Below are positions 1 to 7,710 of a DNA stretch of 35,721 nt, piece after piece. This stretch comes from SIG710 sp045596925. GTDB lineage: Bacteria > Bacillota > Clostridia > Oscillospirales > CAG-272. Both the position numbers and the translations under genes were made by a program. Below the pieces are notes generated by a model. That model worked only from the letters and a program-made list of their open reading frames with translations, was not told the origin of the DNA and made no database searches. The stretch is taken from assembly GCA_045596925.1 (NCBI GenBank), contig JAZODH010000025.1, positions 1 to 35,721 of the forward strand, written 5' to 3'. The stretch's first letter is position 1, and each line of letters starts with the position of its first letter.

Positions 1-320
1 ATAGTGCTCATTCGCTCGTCCATCATGGCAACGTGAAGACCCGTCAGCTCTTCTACCTTTTCGTCAAAGAAACGGCACCGCTCGGCTCTCGGCCCTTGCG
101 AGCCGTCCATGTTCACAGGACACCCCACAACAACAGCGCCCGATTGCTGCTCGGCAGCTATCTCGGCTATTTTGGCGGCGGTCTTTTATAGTCCGCCAAC
201 CTTTATGTATCCGATTCCGGAAGCCAGAAAACGGCTGACGTACGACACGGCAACACCCGTGCGCACCTCGCCGAAATCCACACCGATTATTCTTCCTTTT
301 GTTTCTTTGATTCTTTGCAT
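1..320 (-). pseudogene. ruvX: RuvX/YqgF (Holliday junction resolvase-like), interrupted by an in-frame TAA and cut by the left edge
   Basis: Translating from the ATG at 320 gives a clear RuvX/YqgF start: GVDFGEVRTGVAVS (residues 13-26), then FLASGIGYIKVGG. Codon 45 (bases 188-186) is TAA. The same frame then continues unbroken to the window edge with the rest of the family signature: VVVGCPVNMDG, GPRAE and MMDERMST. The family acts on Holliday junction-like substrates and in 16S rRNA maturation. The first catalytic Asp (D15) and the DER motif are present. Residue 27 is Tyr where relatives usually have Asp. Homologues normally carry Gln or Glu at the stop position, so one base change (CAA or GAA to TAA) explains it. 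The gene follows cca by 63 bp and no good ribosome binding site is visible. It may be a true nonsense allele, a sequencing error or a strain variant. Confidence 0.82.
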
Positions 321-330
321 AGTATTTTTC

Positions 331-383
331 TTAGGGCTTTTTGAAAAAAGCCCCAAACCCCAAAAACTTTTAAAATATGGAGT
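331..383. repeat. Short hairpin-rich intergenic repeat between cca and ruvX
   Basis: The gap holds an inverted repeat, GGGCTTTT at 334-341 pairing with AAAAGCCC at 346-353, followed by CCAAACCCCAAAAACTTTT. From memory, this motif (TTTTTGGGGTTTGGGGCTTTTT on the other strand) recurs between genes in many Clostridia. The hairpin could slow transcription leaving cca, but there is no clean U-run after it on the minus strand, so it is not called a terminator. Confidence 0.45.
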
Positions 384-1586
384 TTAAATAAACTCTTTGT
401 ATGGTTTTGCCATTTCAAGCAATTTTTCTCTTACGTTGAGAGAAGGGTCGCGGAGAGTGGCATCGAACAGTTCTTCCAGCAAGTCGCCGATTTCCTGTCC
501 CGACTCAAAGCCCGCAGAAATAAGGTCGCCGCCATTCACGGCAAGCTCCTTTATGCTCTTTGGGAAATTCTCCTTTTGCGCTTCGCGGAGAAAGTCCTCA
601 AATCCGTCAATTTCAAAGTCGGTCAGCGAAAGCAGTTCAAATGCCATGTCCGAAAGCTCGCCGTATCGCACCAAAAATCGACGTGCGCCATATTCAGACT
701 TTTCGGGCCGCACGTTCTTTACCTCAAGCAGTTTTAAAACTTGAGATTTCAGTTCGTTTGACATTTTAAGGGAATTTATCCAGCCCTGTCTCATATTGAA
801 GGGAGCGGCCATAAAGAGCGCCACCAGGCGCAAGGAAAGGACGGGGGACAGTCGATTTACGGTCTGCGCCGATGGCAGATAGGCATCGTATCCCTCAAAT
901 ATTACGGGCAGAATACCCGTTTTCTCCATCAGCTTAAGGGCTTCGCCCGCGCTTTTTCCGATCAGCAGACCCGAAAGCTCGGCAAAAATGCGCTCGCGGG
1001 ACACGTTTTTCAGTCCCTCTCGCATTTTTTCCGCGCCATTTAGGGTCTCCCCGTCGATCTCAAAGCCCAGCTTGCTCATAAAGCGGAACGCCCGCAAAAT
1101 ACGCAGAGCGTCCTCGGCAAACCGTTTTTCGGGGTCGCCCACACAACGAATCATCTTCTTTTTAATATCTTCCTCGCCGCCGAAAAGGTCGATCAGACCC
1201 ACCCTCGGATTATATGCGATAGCGTTCACCGTAAAATCGCGGCGGGAAAGATCGTCTGAAATGTCCCGTGTAAAAGTGACGTTTTCGGGGTGGCGGGAAT
1301 CTTTGTACTCTCCGTCAAAACGGAAGGTAGTAATCTCAACAGGCTCACCTTCACATAGCACCGTCACCGTGCCGTGCTTTATGCCCGTAGGGATAACCGT
1401 GTACCCCGCCAAGCGGAAAATTTCGCAAACCGTTTCGGGCAAGGCAGATGTGGTCACGTCCCAATCGTTTGGAGCTCCACCCAAAACCATGTCCCGCAGG
1501 CTTCCGCCAACTATGTAGCCCTCGTATCCGTTTCGGGCAAGGACGGTCAGAATACTGTCCACAAATTCGGGATATCTTATCTTCAT
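384..1586 (-). CDS. cca: CCA-adding tRNA nucleotidyltransferase
   Basis: A 400-aa class II nucleotidyltransferase that builds or repairs the 3' CCA end of tRNAs from CTP and ATP. Visible motifs are GGSLRD (27-32) and DWD (41-43, the metal-binding carboxylates), RRDFTVNAIAYNP (115-127) and the nucleotide-recognition helix RFAEDALRILRAFRF (155-169). Length suits the short bacterial form; I see no C-terminal HD phosphohydrolase domain. The ATG at 1586 has a strong AAAGGAGG site just upstream. It lies 50 bp downstream of rbfA and 63 bp before ruvX on the same strand, probably co-transcribed. A poly(A) polymerase role is possible for this superfamily, but Firmicute members of this type are usually CCA-adding. 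Confidence 0.93.
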   Translation of the reverse strand: MKIRYPEFVDSILTVLARNGYEGYIVGGSLRDMVLGGAPNDWDVTTSALPETVCEIFRLAGYTVIPTGIKHGTVTVLCEGEPVEITTFRFDGEYKDSRHPENVTFTRDISDDLSRRDFTVNAIAYNPRVGLIDLFGGEEDIKKKMIRCVGDPEKRFAEDALRILRAFRFMSKLGFEIDGETLNGAEKMREGLKNVSRERIFAELSGLLIGKSAGEALKLMEKTGILPVIFEGYDAYLPSAQTVNRLSPVLSLRLVALFMAAPFNMRQGWINSLKMSNELKSQVLKLLEVKNVRPEKSEYGARRFLVRYGELSDMAFELLSLTDFEIDGFEDFLREAQKENFPKSIKELAVNGGDLISAGFESGQEIGDLLEELFDATLRDPSLNVREKLLEMAKPYKEFI

Positions 1587-1636
1587 TCCGTCCTCCTTTC
1601 GGGGAAGCTCCCCTTTTACCTGTTCCCGATCAAAAA

Positions 1637-2026
1637 TCAGTTCTCGTCGTCTTTTTCGTCGGCACTTTCCTCGCCGAAGTCCTCGGAGAAAGAGATACCG
1701 TTCAGGAGCTGTGCAATATGCGCGCCGTGAGCGATGGAATTGTCGCGAATAAAGGTCAGCTCGGGGGTGATGCGGAGATTCATGCGAGTAGAAATCTCGC
1801 GGCGAATATATCCGCTTGCAGCCTTCAGACCGCGCGCCACTTCTTTGGGGTCGCTCTGATTTAAGAAAGAATAAAAAATCTTGGCATATTTGAGATCGGG
1901 TGTGACCTCGGCTGCGATAACGCTCACAAAAGCATTGCTCACACGGGGGTCCTTCAACTCGCGCAAGATCTGCGCCACCTCTTTTTGCATCTCGTCGTTT
2001 ATTCTTCCGCGTCTGTAATTTGCCAT
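1637..2026 (-). CDS. rbfA: Ribosome-binding factor A
   Basis: A 129-aa RbfA with a single KH-like fold, needed for late 30S maturation and 16S rRNA 5'-end processing. Family features are the start MANYRRGRINDEMQKEVAQI, ELKDPRV, a central DLKYAKIFYSF strand, and LNLR/TPEL-type sequence (LRITPELTF) before the last helix. The C-terminal tail is acidic (about 15 residues rich in Glu and Asp), as often seen. The start at 2026 is preceded by AAGAGG. It lies 17 bp after the DHHW gene and 50 bp before cca on the same strand. In many Firmicutes rbfA follows infB and nusA; here it follows two cell-envelope genes. Confidence 0.95.
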   Translation of the reverse strand: MANYRRGRINDEMQKEVAQILRELKDPRVSNAFVSVIAAEVTPDLKYAKIFYSFLNQSDPKEVARGLKAASGYIRREISTRMNLRITPELTFIRDNSIAHGAHIAQLLNGISFSEDFGEESADEKDDEN

Positions 2027-2043
2027 GTTTTACCTCTTGATTT

Positions 2044-3195
2044 TTATTTAAGTCCGATATATCTCAGATTTGCCGTTGCCATGGTGTCGATTCCATAAAG
2101 CACCAAGGCTCTTTTAACTCCGTTTTCCTGCGCCAGCTTAAGCGTTGAACCGGTGTAATACCGCGTGTCAACCAAAAGCAGGTCATAGTGCTGTGCCAGA
2201 TAGGGTACCAGCGAATGGGAAAAGCTGTCCTTTGCCACAAGGAGCATTTCCCGCTCCTCACCGGGCTTCGTTACGCGAATAAGGGGATAGATACCGCCAA
2301 GATACGTGCTGTATTTATCCTTCTTTTCAAGATAGCTTTCGTCGTAGTAGCCATTAAAGCTTTGAACAGTCTTGCCCGTAGAGTCGATGCGCTCGGTCAG
2401 AAATTCCTCCTCGCCCTCGATTCGCGGGAACTTGAAAGCCTCACCGCCAAGGACGTGTATTCCTGCGTCGGAATAGGTGGTACCTGTGAAATCATCACTT
2501 GCGATTTCGTATTTGATAGCTTTTGCAAATGGGCTGTAGCCAAGCCCTCCCGAAAGCATAAGGTACGCACCGTATGCGCCGTCGGTCGTCCAATGGTGGT
2601 CGGTCTTAAACCAAGCAGCGCTTCCTATGCTCTGCATCATACCCCGCAGGTCCGTGTACTGCAAGCCTGAATCGTTCAATGTCTGCCAAGCCTGCTCCGC
2701 ATAAGTCCCGTCATAAAGCGCGGGCAAGTGATCTGCCAGCACGTCGATGGCTCTCGGTGCTACCGAGACCGTCACGTCGATACCAAGCTCGGCGGCGTTT
2801 TTCTCAAAGGTCTTTATTGCCAGAGCGTTCAGCTTTAAATTGTCGTAATTCTTGTGGGTATACAGGTGCTTTGATATAAGGTGTCCGTTCTTGCCCACAA
2901 GAACGCCGTTATTTTCCCCTCGAAGAAGCGCCAGCTCGGAAAAGCCCTTTAATCCAATCAAAAAATCCCTGCAGGGTATCTGATCGGTGTAAAACTCGGC
3001 AAGCTCGCTTGTAAAATCCCCGTGCATGAAGCTGTCATAGGTCAGCTTAGGAAAGGTCTGAAGGTCGCTGTTCTCGTTTTCCGAAAAGCTCTTTTGAGGA
3101 AGAATATATATGAGCAGTCCAACCGCCAAAATAAAGGCGCAGAAGAGAGCCGTCAGAATTACATCTGCCGACCTTATTCTTTTTCCTTCTGTCAT
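2044..3195 (-). CDS. DHHW-family protein (AlgX/AlgJ-like SGNH-type, membrane anchored)
   Basis: A 383-aa protein with one N-terminal membrane segment (about residues 11-32) and an extracytoplasmic domain. The sequence has TDHHWT at 198-203 and KDSF at 322-325. In AlgX/AlgJ-like O-acetyltransferase relatives such motifs supply the Asp-His pair and the serine nucleophile of an SGNH-type active site. Such proteins often work with a membrane-bound MBOAT acyltransferase to acetylate exported polysaccharide, but no MBOAT gene is in this window. The ATG at 3195 has a GGAGG site. It is 15 bp downstream of the vanY-like gene, which fits a shared role at the cell wall. The acceptor is unknown. Confidence 0.8.
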   Translation of the reverse strand: MTEGKRIRSADVILTALFCAFILAVGLLIYILPQKSFSENENSDLQTFPKLTYDSFMHGDFTSELAEFYTDQIPCRDFLIGLKGFSELALLRGENNGVLVGKNGHLISKHLYTHKNYDNLKLNALAIKTFEKNAAELGIDVTVSVAPRAIDVLADHLPALYDGTYAEQAWQTLNDSGLQYTDLRGMMQSIGSAAWFKTDHHWTTDGAYGAYLMLSGGLGYSPFAKAIKYEIASDDFTGTTYSDAGIHVLGGEAFKFPRIEGEEEFLTERIDSTGKTVQSFNGYYDESYLEKKDKYSTYLGGIYPLIRVTKPGEEREMLLVAKDSFSHSLVPYLAQHYDLLLVDTRYYTGSTLKLAQENGVKRALVLYGIDTMATANLRYIGLK

Positions 3196-3210
3196 TTTCG
3201 TCCTCCGATT

Positions 3211-4272
3211 TTATTTTTTCGATGCGTCAAGGTCGACGGTGACGATATACCCGTCAACATTATTTCCCGATATGCTGTATTCGTATCCACGCGGAACGAC
3301 CACTTGGTTTTTGCCCTTGTCGGTGTCTGCGGGAACGAAGTAGATCTCATAATTTCTCACTTTTCCGTGGCGGTCGGGCGCACTGACTGTCAGATGCACG
3401 TCGGAGTATTTGTAGTCGTTACGTAAAAGCTCAATGTATTCCTCAAGGCAAAGATCATTTTCGGTCATGTAATAAGCATGGGGCATTCCCACGTAGCGGA
3501 AGTGCCATGCCTCGTAATTTATGCCCGTGATGTTGACCTTGTCCGCAGGGTATCGGAGAATAAAGCCGTACTTATACGCCAAAGAGTAGATCGGCCGGTA
3601 TTCGGGCTCGTCGGAGATATAGGTGTTCTCTCCGTCAACGTAGACAGACATATCAAATGCAAGTCCCGTCTCGTGCTCGCTGTGACCCGGCTTTGCAACG
3701 TATTTCTCCGCTTTTACAACGCCGTCGCTTTCAACTCTTGCGTCGTAAAGCTCCTTTTGCTCCTGACGGGTACGGTAAGCCGAGCGGATAAGCAGACCGC
3801 CAAGACCGCTTTCCTCGTAAAACGCCTCGTTCATAGCATTCAGCTCACGCAAAACAAAGTCAGCCAGCTTCAGATCTATTCCGCTGAGCTGGTAAGCTCT
3901 GGCACCGCCGTCGTACTTTTTGCGGTTATAATAAATTTCCAAAAACTCGTATTCGTCCAGTGCCTTGTATTCATGCTCGCCGCTGACCAGGATCAGATCG
4001 CCGCGGTAGAGTTGAGACAGGTCCACCTCAAGAGATTCAAATCCCTCGGCCAGCGCTCCTGTTTCGGCAGGCTCTGTGTCCTTGGGAGTATCGGAAGGCG
4101 TATTTTTATTATCTCCCGGCTTTGGGGGCGCGGTGAAGATCATTATCATAGCCACTATTCCAAAGACGATAAACGCCGCCAAAAGGCAAAGCAACACGGT
4201 TTTCGTTATCTTCTTTCTGCGTCTCGCTCTTGAATACGAGCTGCCCGAGTAACCTGACATTCTGTTTGGCAT
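3211..4272 (-). CDS. VanY-like D-alanyl-D-alanine carboxypeptidase (peptidase M15B)
   Basis: A membrane-anchored zinc peptidase of 353 aa. A basic stretch (RARRRKK) precedes one transmembrane helix (about 25-47), then an acidic Pro/Thr linker and the catalytic domain. Zinc and catalytic motifs are SEHETGLAFD (198-207; His200, Asp207) and EAWH (254-257; Glu254, His257), with the substrate Arg region IRSAYRTRQEQ nearby. The family trims the terminal D-Ala from peptidoglycan stems. I place the start at the ATG at 4272 (AGGAAGG about 8 bp upstream), not the in-frame TTG six bases earlier. A candidate promoter lies at 4367-4395. It heads the run to DHHW, rbfA, cca and ruvX. No vanR/S or vanH/A/X genes are present, so ordinary wall turnover is more likely than vancomycin resistance. 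Confidence 0.88.
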   Translation of the reverse strand: MPNRMSGYSGSSYSRARRRKKITKTVLLCLLAAFIVFGIVAMIMIFTAPPKPGDNKNTPSDTPKDTEPAETGALAEGFESLEVDLSQLYRGDLILVSGEHEYKALDEYEFLEIYYNRKKYDGGARAYQLSGIDLKLADFVLRELNAMNEAFYEESGLGGLLIRSAYRTRQEQKELYDARVESDGVVKAEKYVAKPGHSEHETGLAFDMSVYVDGENTYISDEPEYRPIYSLAYKYGFILRYPADKVNITGINYEAWHFRYVGMPHAYYMTENDLCLEEYIELLRNDYKYSDVHLTVSAPDRHGKVRNYEIYFVPADTDKGKNQVVVPRGYEYSISGNNVDGYIVTVDLDASKK

Positions 4273-4366
4273 ATCCAAAGCCTTCCTTTCTCTTCAAAGA
4301 TCTTTTGTGCGTGCGTATTTTCATACATAAAACCCTTTTCACGGTTTTATGAGTATATTCCATATT

Positions 4367-4395
4367 ATTTTATCACAATCAAGTGAAATTTGCAA
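4367..4395 (-). promoter_or_regulatory. Candidate sigma-A promoter for the vanY-like operon
   Basis: On the minus strand, TTGCAA (4395-4390), a 17-bp spacer and TAAAAT (4372-4367), with TG one base before the -10 (TGATAAAAT). It sits about 95 bp upstream of the vanY-like start and just past the terminator of the operon before it. Confidence 0.55.
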
Positions 4396-4415
4396 TAGCA
4401 AACTCATTTTCCGTC

Positions 4416-4452
4416 AAAAAACAGCAGAGAGCTTCAATCCCTCTGCTGTTTT
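4416..4452 (-). terminator. Intrinsic terminator overlapping the end of the CrtO-like gene
   Basis: AAAACAGCAGAG and CTCTGCTGTTTT (4418-4429 and 4441-4452) pair as a 12-bp stem with an 11-nt loop, and six U follow on the minus-strand transcript (4421-4416). The stop codon (4436-4434) lies in the loop, so the last codons form part of the terminator. It closes the GT8-plsC-crtO-like operon. Confidence 0.85.
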
Positions 4453-5012
4453 GCATTATTTTTTCTTTTCATTCTCTCAAGTATCGCCTTCAGCTTTGGG
4501 GTGTTGTACCTCAAAGCAAGGGTCGGCAGAATATTAAGGAAGAGATTAACTGCCGCCACGGGTAACGCTATTGAAAGAGCACACACGTTTGAAAACAGGA
4601 GCATTGGCAGAAATCCCACGGGGTAGGACAGCCTGTGGGTCAACACTCCCTTGTTACATTCGATGATGAATTTCTCTATGTAGGCAGGGTTGTCGGGGTC
4701 CGCCAGCTTCTTTTTGCTGAAGCCGCCGAGACCGCCCAGCTCCCACACACGGTCCTTCCACTTTCTCACCTTAAGCTTCTTATAAAGCTTTTTTTCCCAT
4801 TCGGAAACGCGGTACGCAGGGTTGTCTACCCCAAAAAATCTGTCCGGAAGCTTATTTATCACTATCGCAATAATACCGTCAAGCGCAAACTGCAGAGCCG
4901 TGCACAAAACAACTGAGATGATAACATAGGTCACGGACGCCGTGCCGAAAGCTATGTTAAGGACACCGATCAACAGCATTGCTGCACCTATCACACTAAG
5001 ATACAGCTTCAT
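4434..5012 (-). CDS. CrtO-like membrane acyltransferase (glycosyl-4,4'-diaponeurosporenoate acyltransferase family)
   Basis: A 192-aa integral membrane protein. I recognise the family from the pattern of two N-terminal hydrophobic segments (about 5-55), then WEKKLYKKLKVRKWKDRVWELGG-type sequence with GGFSKKKL, an acidic/aromatic stretch ending in ECNKGVLTHRLSY, and two more hydrophobic segments (about 128-165). In staphyloxanthin synthesis the named member transfers a fatty acyl chain to a sugar on a lipid. Clostridial homologues are usually found without carotenoid genes, and none are seen here. It overlaps the upstream acyltransferase gene by 4 bp (ATGA) and follows a GT8 gene, so an acyl-sugar lipid product is plausible but inferred. 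Substrate is unknown. Confidence 0.6.
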   Translation of the reverse strand: MKLYLSVIGAAMLLIGVLNIAFGTASVTYVIISVVLCTALQFALDGIIAIVINKLPDRFFGVDNPAYRVSEWEKKLYKKLKVRKWKDRVWELGGLGGFSKKKLADPDNPAYIEKFIIECNKGVLTHRLSYPVGFLPMLLFSNVCALSIALPVAAVNLFLNILPTLALRYNTPKLKAILERMKRKNNAKQQRD

Positions 5013-5839
5013 GATTCGCTATACACCAGAGGCTTTTTGTAAAAGTCCTCGTAAGTCTTCACCCAAAGCTCGTAATTTTCGTTCATCATCTTCTTTTTCG
5101 CCTGCGCAAAGGGAAGAGACTTGTCGGGATAAATTGCGGGAAGTATGTGAAGAGTATATTCCTGTACGAAAAAGCCATCACCGTCAAGGGTGGCGCTGTC
5201 CTCCATAGTAATAAAAACAGGAACGACGGGCGCATTATTGCGCACCGCAAGAGAAAAGGCGCCCTCCTGCATGGGACGGGGCTTGCGGTAATTCCACCAC
5301 ATTCCCTGCTCGGGGTATATAAGTATCGTTTCACCGCGACGCAAAAGCTCTGCAAATGCGCGCATAAACTTCATCATAGTCGATTTCTGACTTGACAGGG
5401 GAAGCGTATTACAATGCTTCATAAAAAGTCCGAAGGGCTTTGGCGGGTTGGTATAATTTCCCTCGCGAATGACCTTATAAAGCATCTTGCCGTCCATGTG
5501 ATCGCGCAGGGCTACCCAAACTGCGTAGTTGTCACCGACGCTGAAATGGTTGCAGGTGACTATTTTGCCTCCCTCAACCGCTCGGAAATTCTCGATTCCC
5601 CGAACCTCTTTTATGACCAGCTGTCCGTCGGCTATCATTTTGTCAAAGAAACGTGCCCCGAAGAAATTTGCGATCTTGTTCATTATCTTACTTGAAAGCT
5701 TTTCGTTCAGATAGTCCACCTTATCCGCCATCAGCGGATAGGTCTCGGGGTCGTCCTCAACATCCAGGTGCCAAAGCTCCTTTTTTTCAAGCTCCGCGAT
5801 CCTTCTGAGCAATTCCAACTTGTGAGCAGATTTTTCCAT
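5009..5839 (-). CDS. PlsC-like 1-acyl-glycerophosphate acyltransferase family protein
   Basis: A 276-aa acyltransferase of the LPLAT/PlsC fold. The catalytic His-Asp box is NHFSVGD (97-103, NHx4D). The second conserved block is YPEQGMWW (175-182), where most PlsC proteins have EGTR; this variation suggests a branch with a different acceptor. An extra helical N-terminal region (about 70 residues) precedes the domain. A second, more typical PlsC lies at 15553-16161, so this copy is probably specialised. The ribosome binding site (GATGAGG) spans the end of the GT8 gene 6 bp upstream, and the next gene overlaps by 4 bp, so the three are tightly coupled. Action on a glycolipid made by the GT8 enzyme is an inference. 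Confidence 0.82.
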   Translation of the reverse strand: MEKSAHKLELLRRIAELEKKELWHLDVEDDPETYPLMADKVDYLNEKLSSKIMNKIANFFGARFFDKMIADGQLVIKEVRGIENFRAVEGGKIVTCNHFSVGDNYAVWVALRDHMDGKMLYKVIREGNYTNPPKPFGLFMKHCNTLPLSSQKSTMMKFMRAFAELLRRGETILIYPEQGMWWNYRKPRPMQEGAFSLAVRNNAPVVPVFITMEDSATLDGDGFFVQEYTLHILPAIYPDKSLPFAQAKKKMMNENYELWVKTYEDFYKKPLVYSES

Positions 5840-5845
5840 GTTGCC

Positions 5846-6787
5846 TCATCTCCCGTTCAGCATTTTTGCAAAAGTATAATCCGAGCGAACTATTGCATTT
5901 GCGTGCTCAAGTATCTCCTTTGCCATAAGTTTCCCTTTTGCCATCTCCTCGGCACCGAATCCCGCCTTTCTTTGCAATATCAGCCGATAGAAGGGGGAAC
6001 CTTTTGCATAATGCCAGAAAAATTCACCGTCGACCACGTCATCATACTGCCAGGGCTTTTTGTAAAGCGCATAGTGGACGATCTTCTTCCCGTCCGCGGG
6101 GAACGAATTTACAGGCTCCTTGTTCCAGCCGCCGGGGAGAATATGTATCTTTCCGCGGCACAAATAATTCAGATACGCCTGATCCGGATCAAGCAGATCA
6201 AAATCATATTCCGTTATAAGGCGAACAAACTTTTCTTCAATTCGGTTCTTTCTGAACTCCTCAAGATCTATCACCAAAACGCCCGCATTTATGTATTCGT
6301 CGGGGTCTACTCCGATGGCGGTCTCGGCATAATTCCTGAATTCCAGCGTGCCGCTGACATAACCGTCGGTAACGGCGGCCAGAATATTGTCTTTCATGTC
6401 CGCAAAATAAAGCTCGGATATATCGCCAAGCACCACTATGTCGCAGTCAAGATATACGATCTTCTTATACTGCGGAAAAAGCGTTGCGATAAAAATTCTG
6501 TAATAGGTTGCAACGGAGAAGTGATACACGTTTTTGAGACGAGACTTTATCTCTTCTACGTACTCGGATATATCAACAAAATCAATGGCAAAGCCCGCGC
6601 ATTCATTTTCCTTGATCTTTGCGATATTCCGGGAGTCAAGTCCCGTATTGAGAACGACGATTCTGTATTTAAACTCCTTTGAAGCGTTGGTTATCAGCGA
6701 TCTGATAGCCACCTCAAGATAGGGCGCGTAATTATCATCTGTCGAAAAAAACACGGGAATATGTTTTTCTACTGTATTATTTATCAT
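5846..6787 (-). CDS. Glycosyltransferase family 8
   Basis: A 313-aa GT-A fold retaining glycosyltransferase. It opens with HIPVFFSTDDNYAPYL, has the metal-binding DxD in LDCDIVVLGD (DCD at 114-116), then YINAGVLVIDLEEF (165-178), LLDPDQAYLNYLC (198-210) and a closing IVHYALYKKPW (236-246). All are classic GT8 landmarks, as in LPS/LTA galactosyl- and glucosyl-transferases. There is no signal peptide or membrane segment; the enzyme is cytoplasmic or peripheral. It is first in an operon with two acyltransferases, driven by a consensus promoter at 6890-6918. The sugar donor and acceptor cannot be read from the sequence. Confidence 0.9.
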   Translation of the reverse strand: MINNTVEKHIPVFFSTDDNYAPYLEVAIRSLITNASKEFKYRIVVLNTGLDSRNIAKIKENECAGFAIDFVDISEYVEEIKSRLKNVYHFSVATYYRIFIATLFPQYKKIVYLDCDIVVLGDISELYFADMKDNILAAVTDGYVSGTLEFRNYAETAIGVDPDEYINAGVLVIDLEEFRKNRIEEKFVRLITEYDFDLLDPDQAYLNYLCRGKIHILPGGWNKEPVNSFPADGKKIVHYALYKKPWQYDDVVDGEFFWHYAKGSPFYRLILQRKAGFGAEEMAKGKLMAKEILEHANAIVRSDYTFAKMLNGR

Positions 6788-6889
6788 ATAAGTTTACCTT
6801 TTCATCTGAAGCCTTGCGTCAGAAGACACGGAGGCTATGCTGTCAAATTGTCCCGATCTATGTTGTTGATAATTCAACAAGTTAGTGCC

Positions 6890-6918
6890 ATTGTACCATA
6901 TTTCGCCTCAAATGTCAA
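6890..6918 (-). promoter_or_regulatory. Strong sigma-A promoter for the GT8-acyltransferase operon
   Basis: A perfect TTGACA (6918-6913), a 17-bp spacer and TACAAT (6895-6890), with an extended -10 (TGGTACAAT). The predicted transcript starts near 6883, giving a leader of about 95 nt before the GT8 start. Confidence 0.85.
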
Positions 6919-6949
6919 TAATTTAGTCCAAATTTGTAACACCTTGGAC

Positions 6950-6981
6950 AAAAAAAATCGGGACCCTCTGAGAGGATCCCG
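6950..6981 (-). terminator. Intrinsic terminator after rplA
   Basis: CGGGATCCTCTCAGAGGGTCCCG on the minus strand (6981-6959) folds into a stem with few mismatches and is followed by a run of eight T. It ends the rpmG-secE-nusG-rplK-rplA transcript and shows that rplJ and rplL are not in this operon. Confidence 0.9.
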
Positions 6982-6997
6982 AAATTTCAGCTTTTAA

Positions 6998-7696
6998 TTA
7001 GCCCAGCTTAGCCTGATTGATCTTGATACCGGGGCCCATTGTAGATGCGAGAACGCAGCTCTTAATGTACTGACCCTTTGCAGATGCGGGCTTAGCCTTT
7101 ACGATAGCACCCATGAGTGCATCGAAGTTTTCCTGAAGCTTAGTTTCGCCAAAGGAAGCCTTACCGATGGGGCAGTGGATGATGTTCGTCTTATCAAGAC
7201 GGTATTCGATCTTACCTGCCTTAGCTTCTGTAACTGCACGAGCAACGTCGGGAGTTACGGTACCTGCCTTGGGGTTAGGCATAAGTCCCTTAGGACCAAG
7301 CACCTTACCAAGACGACCTACAAGACCCATCATATCGGGGCTTGCGATAACGACGTCGAAGTCGAACCAGTTTTCCTTTGTGATCTTCTGAACGTACTCT
7401 TCAGCACCAACGTAGTCAGCGCCTGCATCGAGAGCAGCCTTGACCTTGTCGTCACCCTTTGTGATAACGAGGGTCTTTACGGTCTTACCTGTTCCGTTAG
7501 GGAGAACGATAGCACCGCGAACCTGCTGGTCTGCGTGACGGGAGTCAACGCCCAGACGAACGTGAATTTCGATAGTTTCATCAAACTTAGCCTTGGAAGT
7601 CTTGCAAACGAGTGCAACTGCCTCAGCGGGATCATAGAGCTTGCTCTTTTCGATGAGAGCAGCGCTTTCTGCGTACTTCTTTCCTACTTTTGCCAT
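6998..7696 (-). CDS. rplA: 50S ribosomal protein L1
   Basis: A 232-aa L1, full length. Family marks are KKYAESAALIEKSKLYDPAEA, VRLGVDSRHADQQVRGAIVLP, the central GADYVGAEEYVQKI, MGLVGRLGKVLGPKGLMPNPK and the closing ASTMGPGIKI. It forms the L1 stalk of the 50S subunit and in many bacteria represses its own operon by binding leader mRNA. It starts 14 bp after rplK with a strong GGGGG site, and a terminator follows. The usual partners rplJ-rplL are absent downstream; the next gene is an unrelated glycosyltransferase with its own promoter. Confidence 0.97.
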   Translation of the reverse strand: MAKVGKKYAESAALIEKSKLYDPAEAVALVCKTSKAKFDETIEIHVRLGVDSRHADQQVRGAIVLPNGTGKTVKTLVITKGDDKVKAALDAGADYVGAEEYVQKITKENWFDFDVVIASPDMMGLVGRLGKVLGPKGLMPNPKAGTVTPDVARAVTEAKAGKIEYRLDKTNIIHCPIGKASFGETKLQENFDALMGAIVKAKPASAKGQYIKSCVLASTMGPGIKINQAKLG

Positions 7697-7710
7697 TTTA
7701 CACTACCCCC

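Noticed and set aside
109..387. 92-codon plus-strand frame at the left edge
   Set aside because: It is antisense to ruvX, whose motifs are clear, and runs through the intergenic hairpin.
3211..4272. Vancomycin-resistance function for the VanY-like peptidase
   Set aside because: No vanR, vanS, vanH, vanA or vanX genes are near, and M15B peptidases of this kind are common in susceptible Clostridia.
5768..6682. 304-codon open frame on the plus strand over the GT8 and plsC-like genes
   Set aside because: It is antisense to two genes with clear motifs and spans their junction. No family resemblance is visible.
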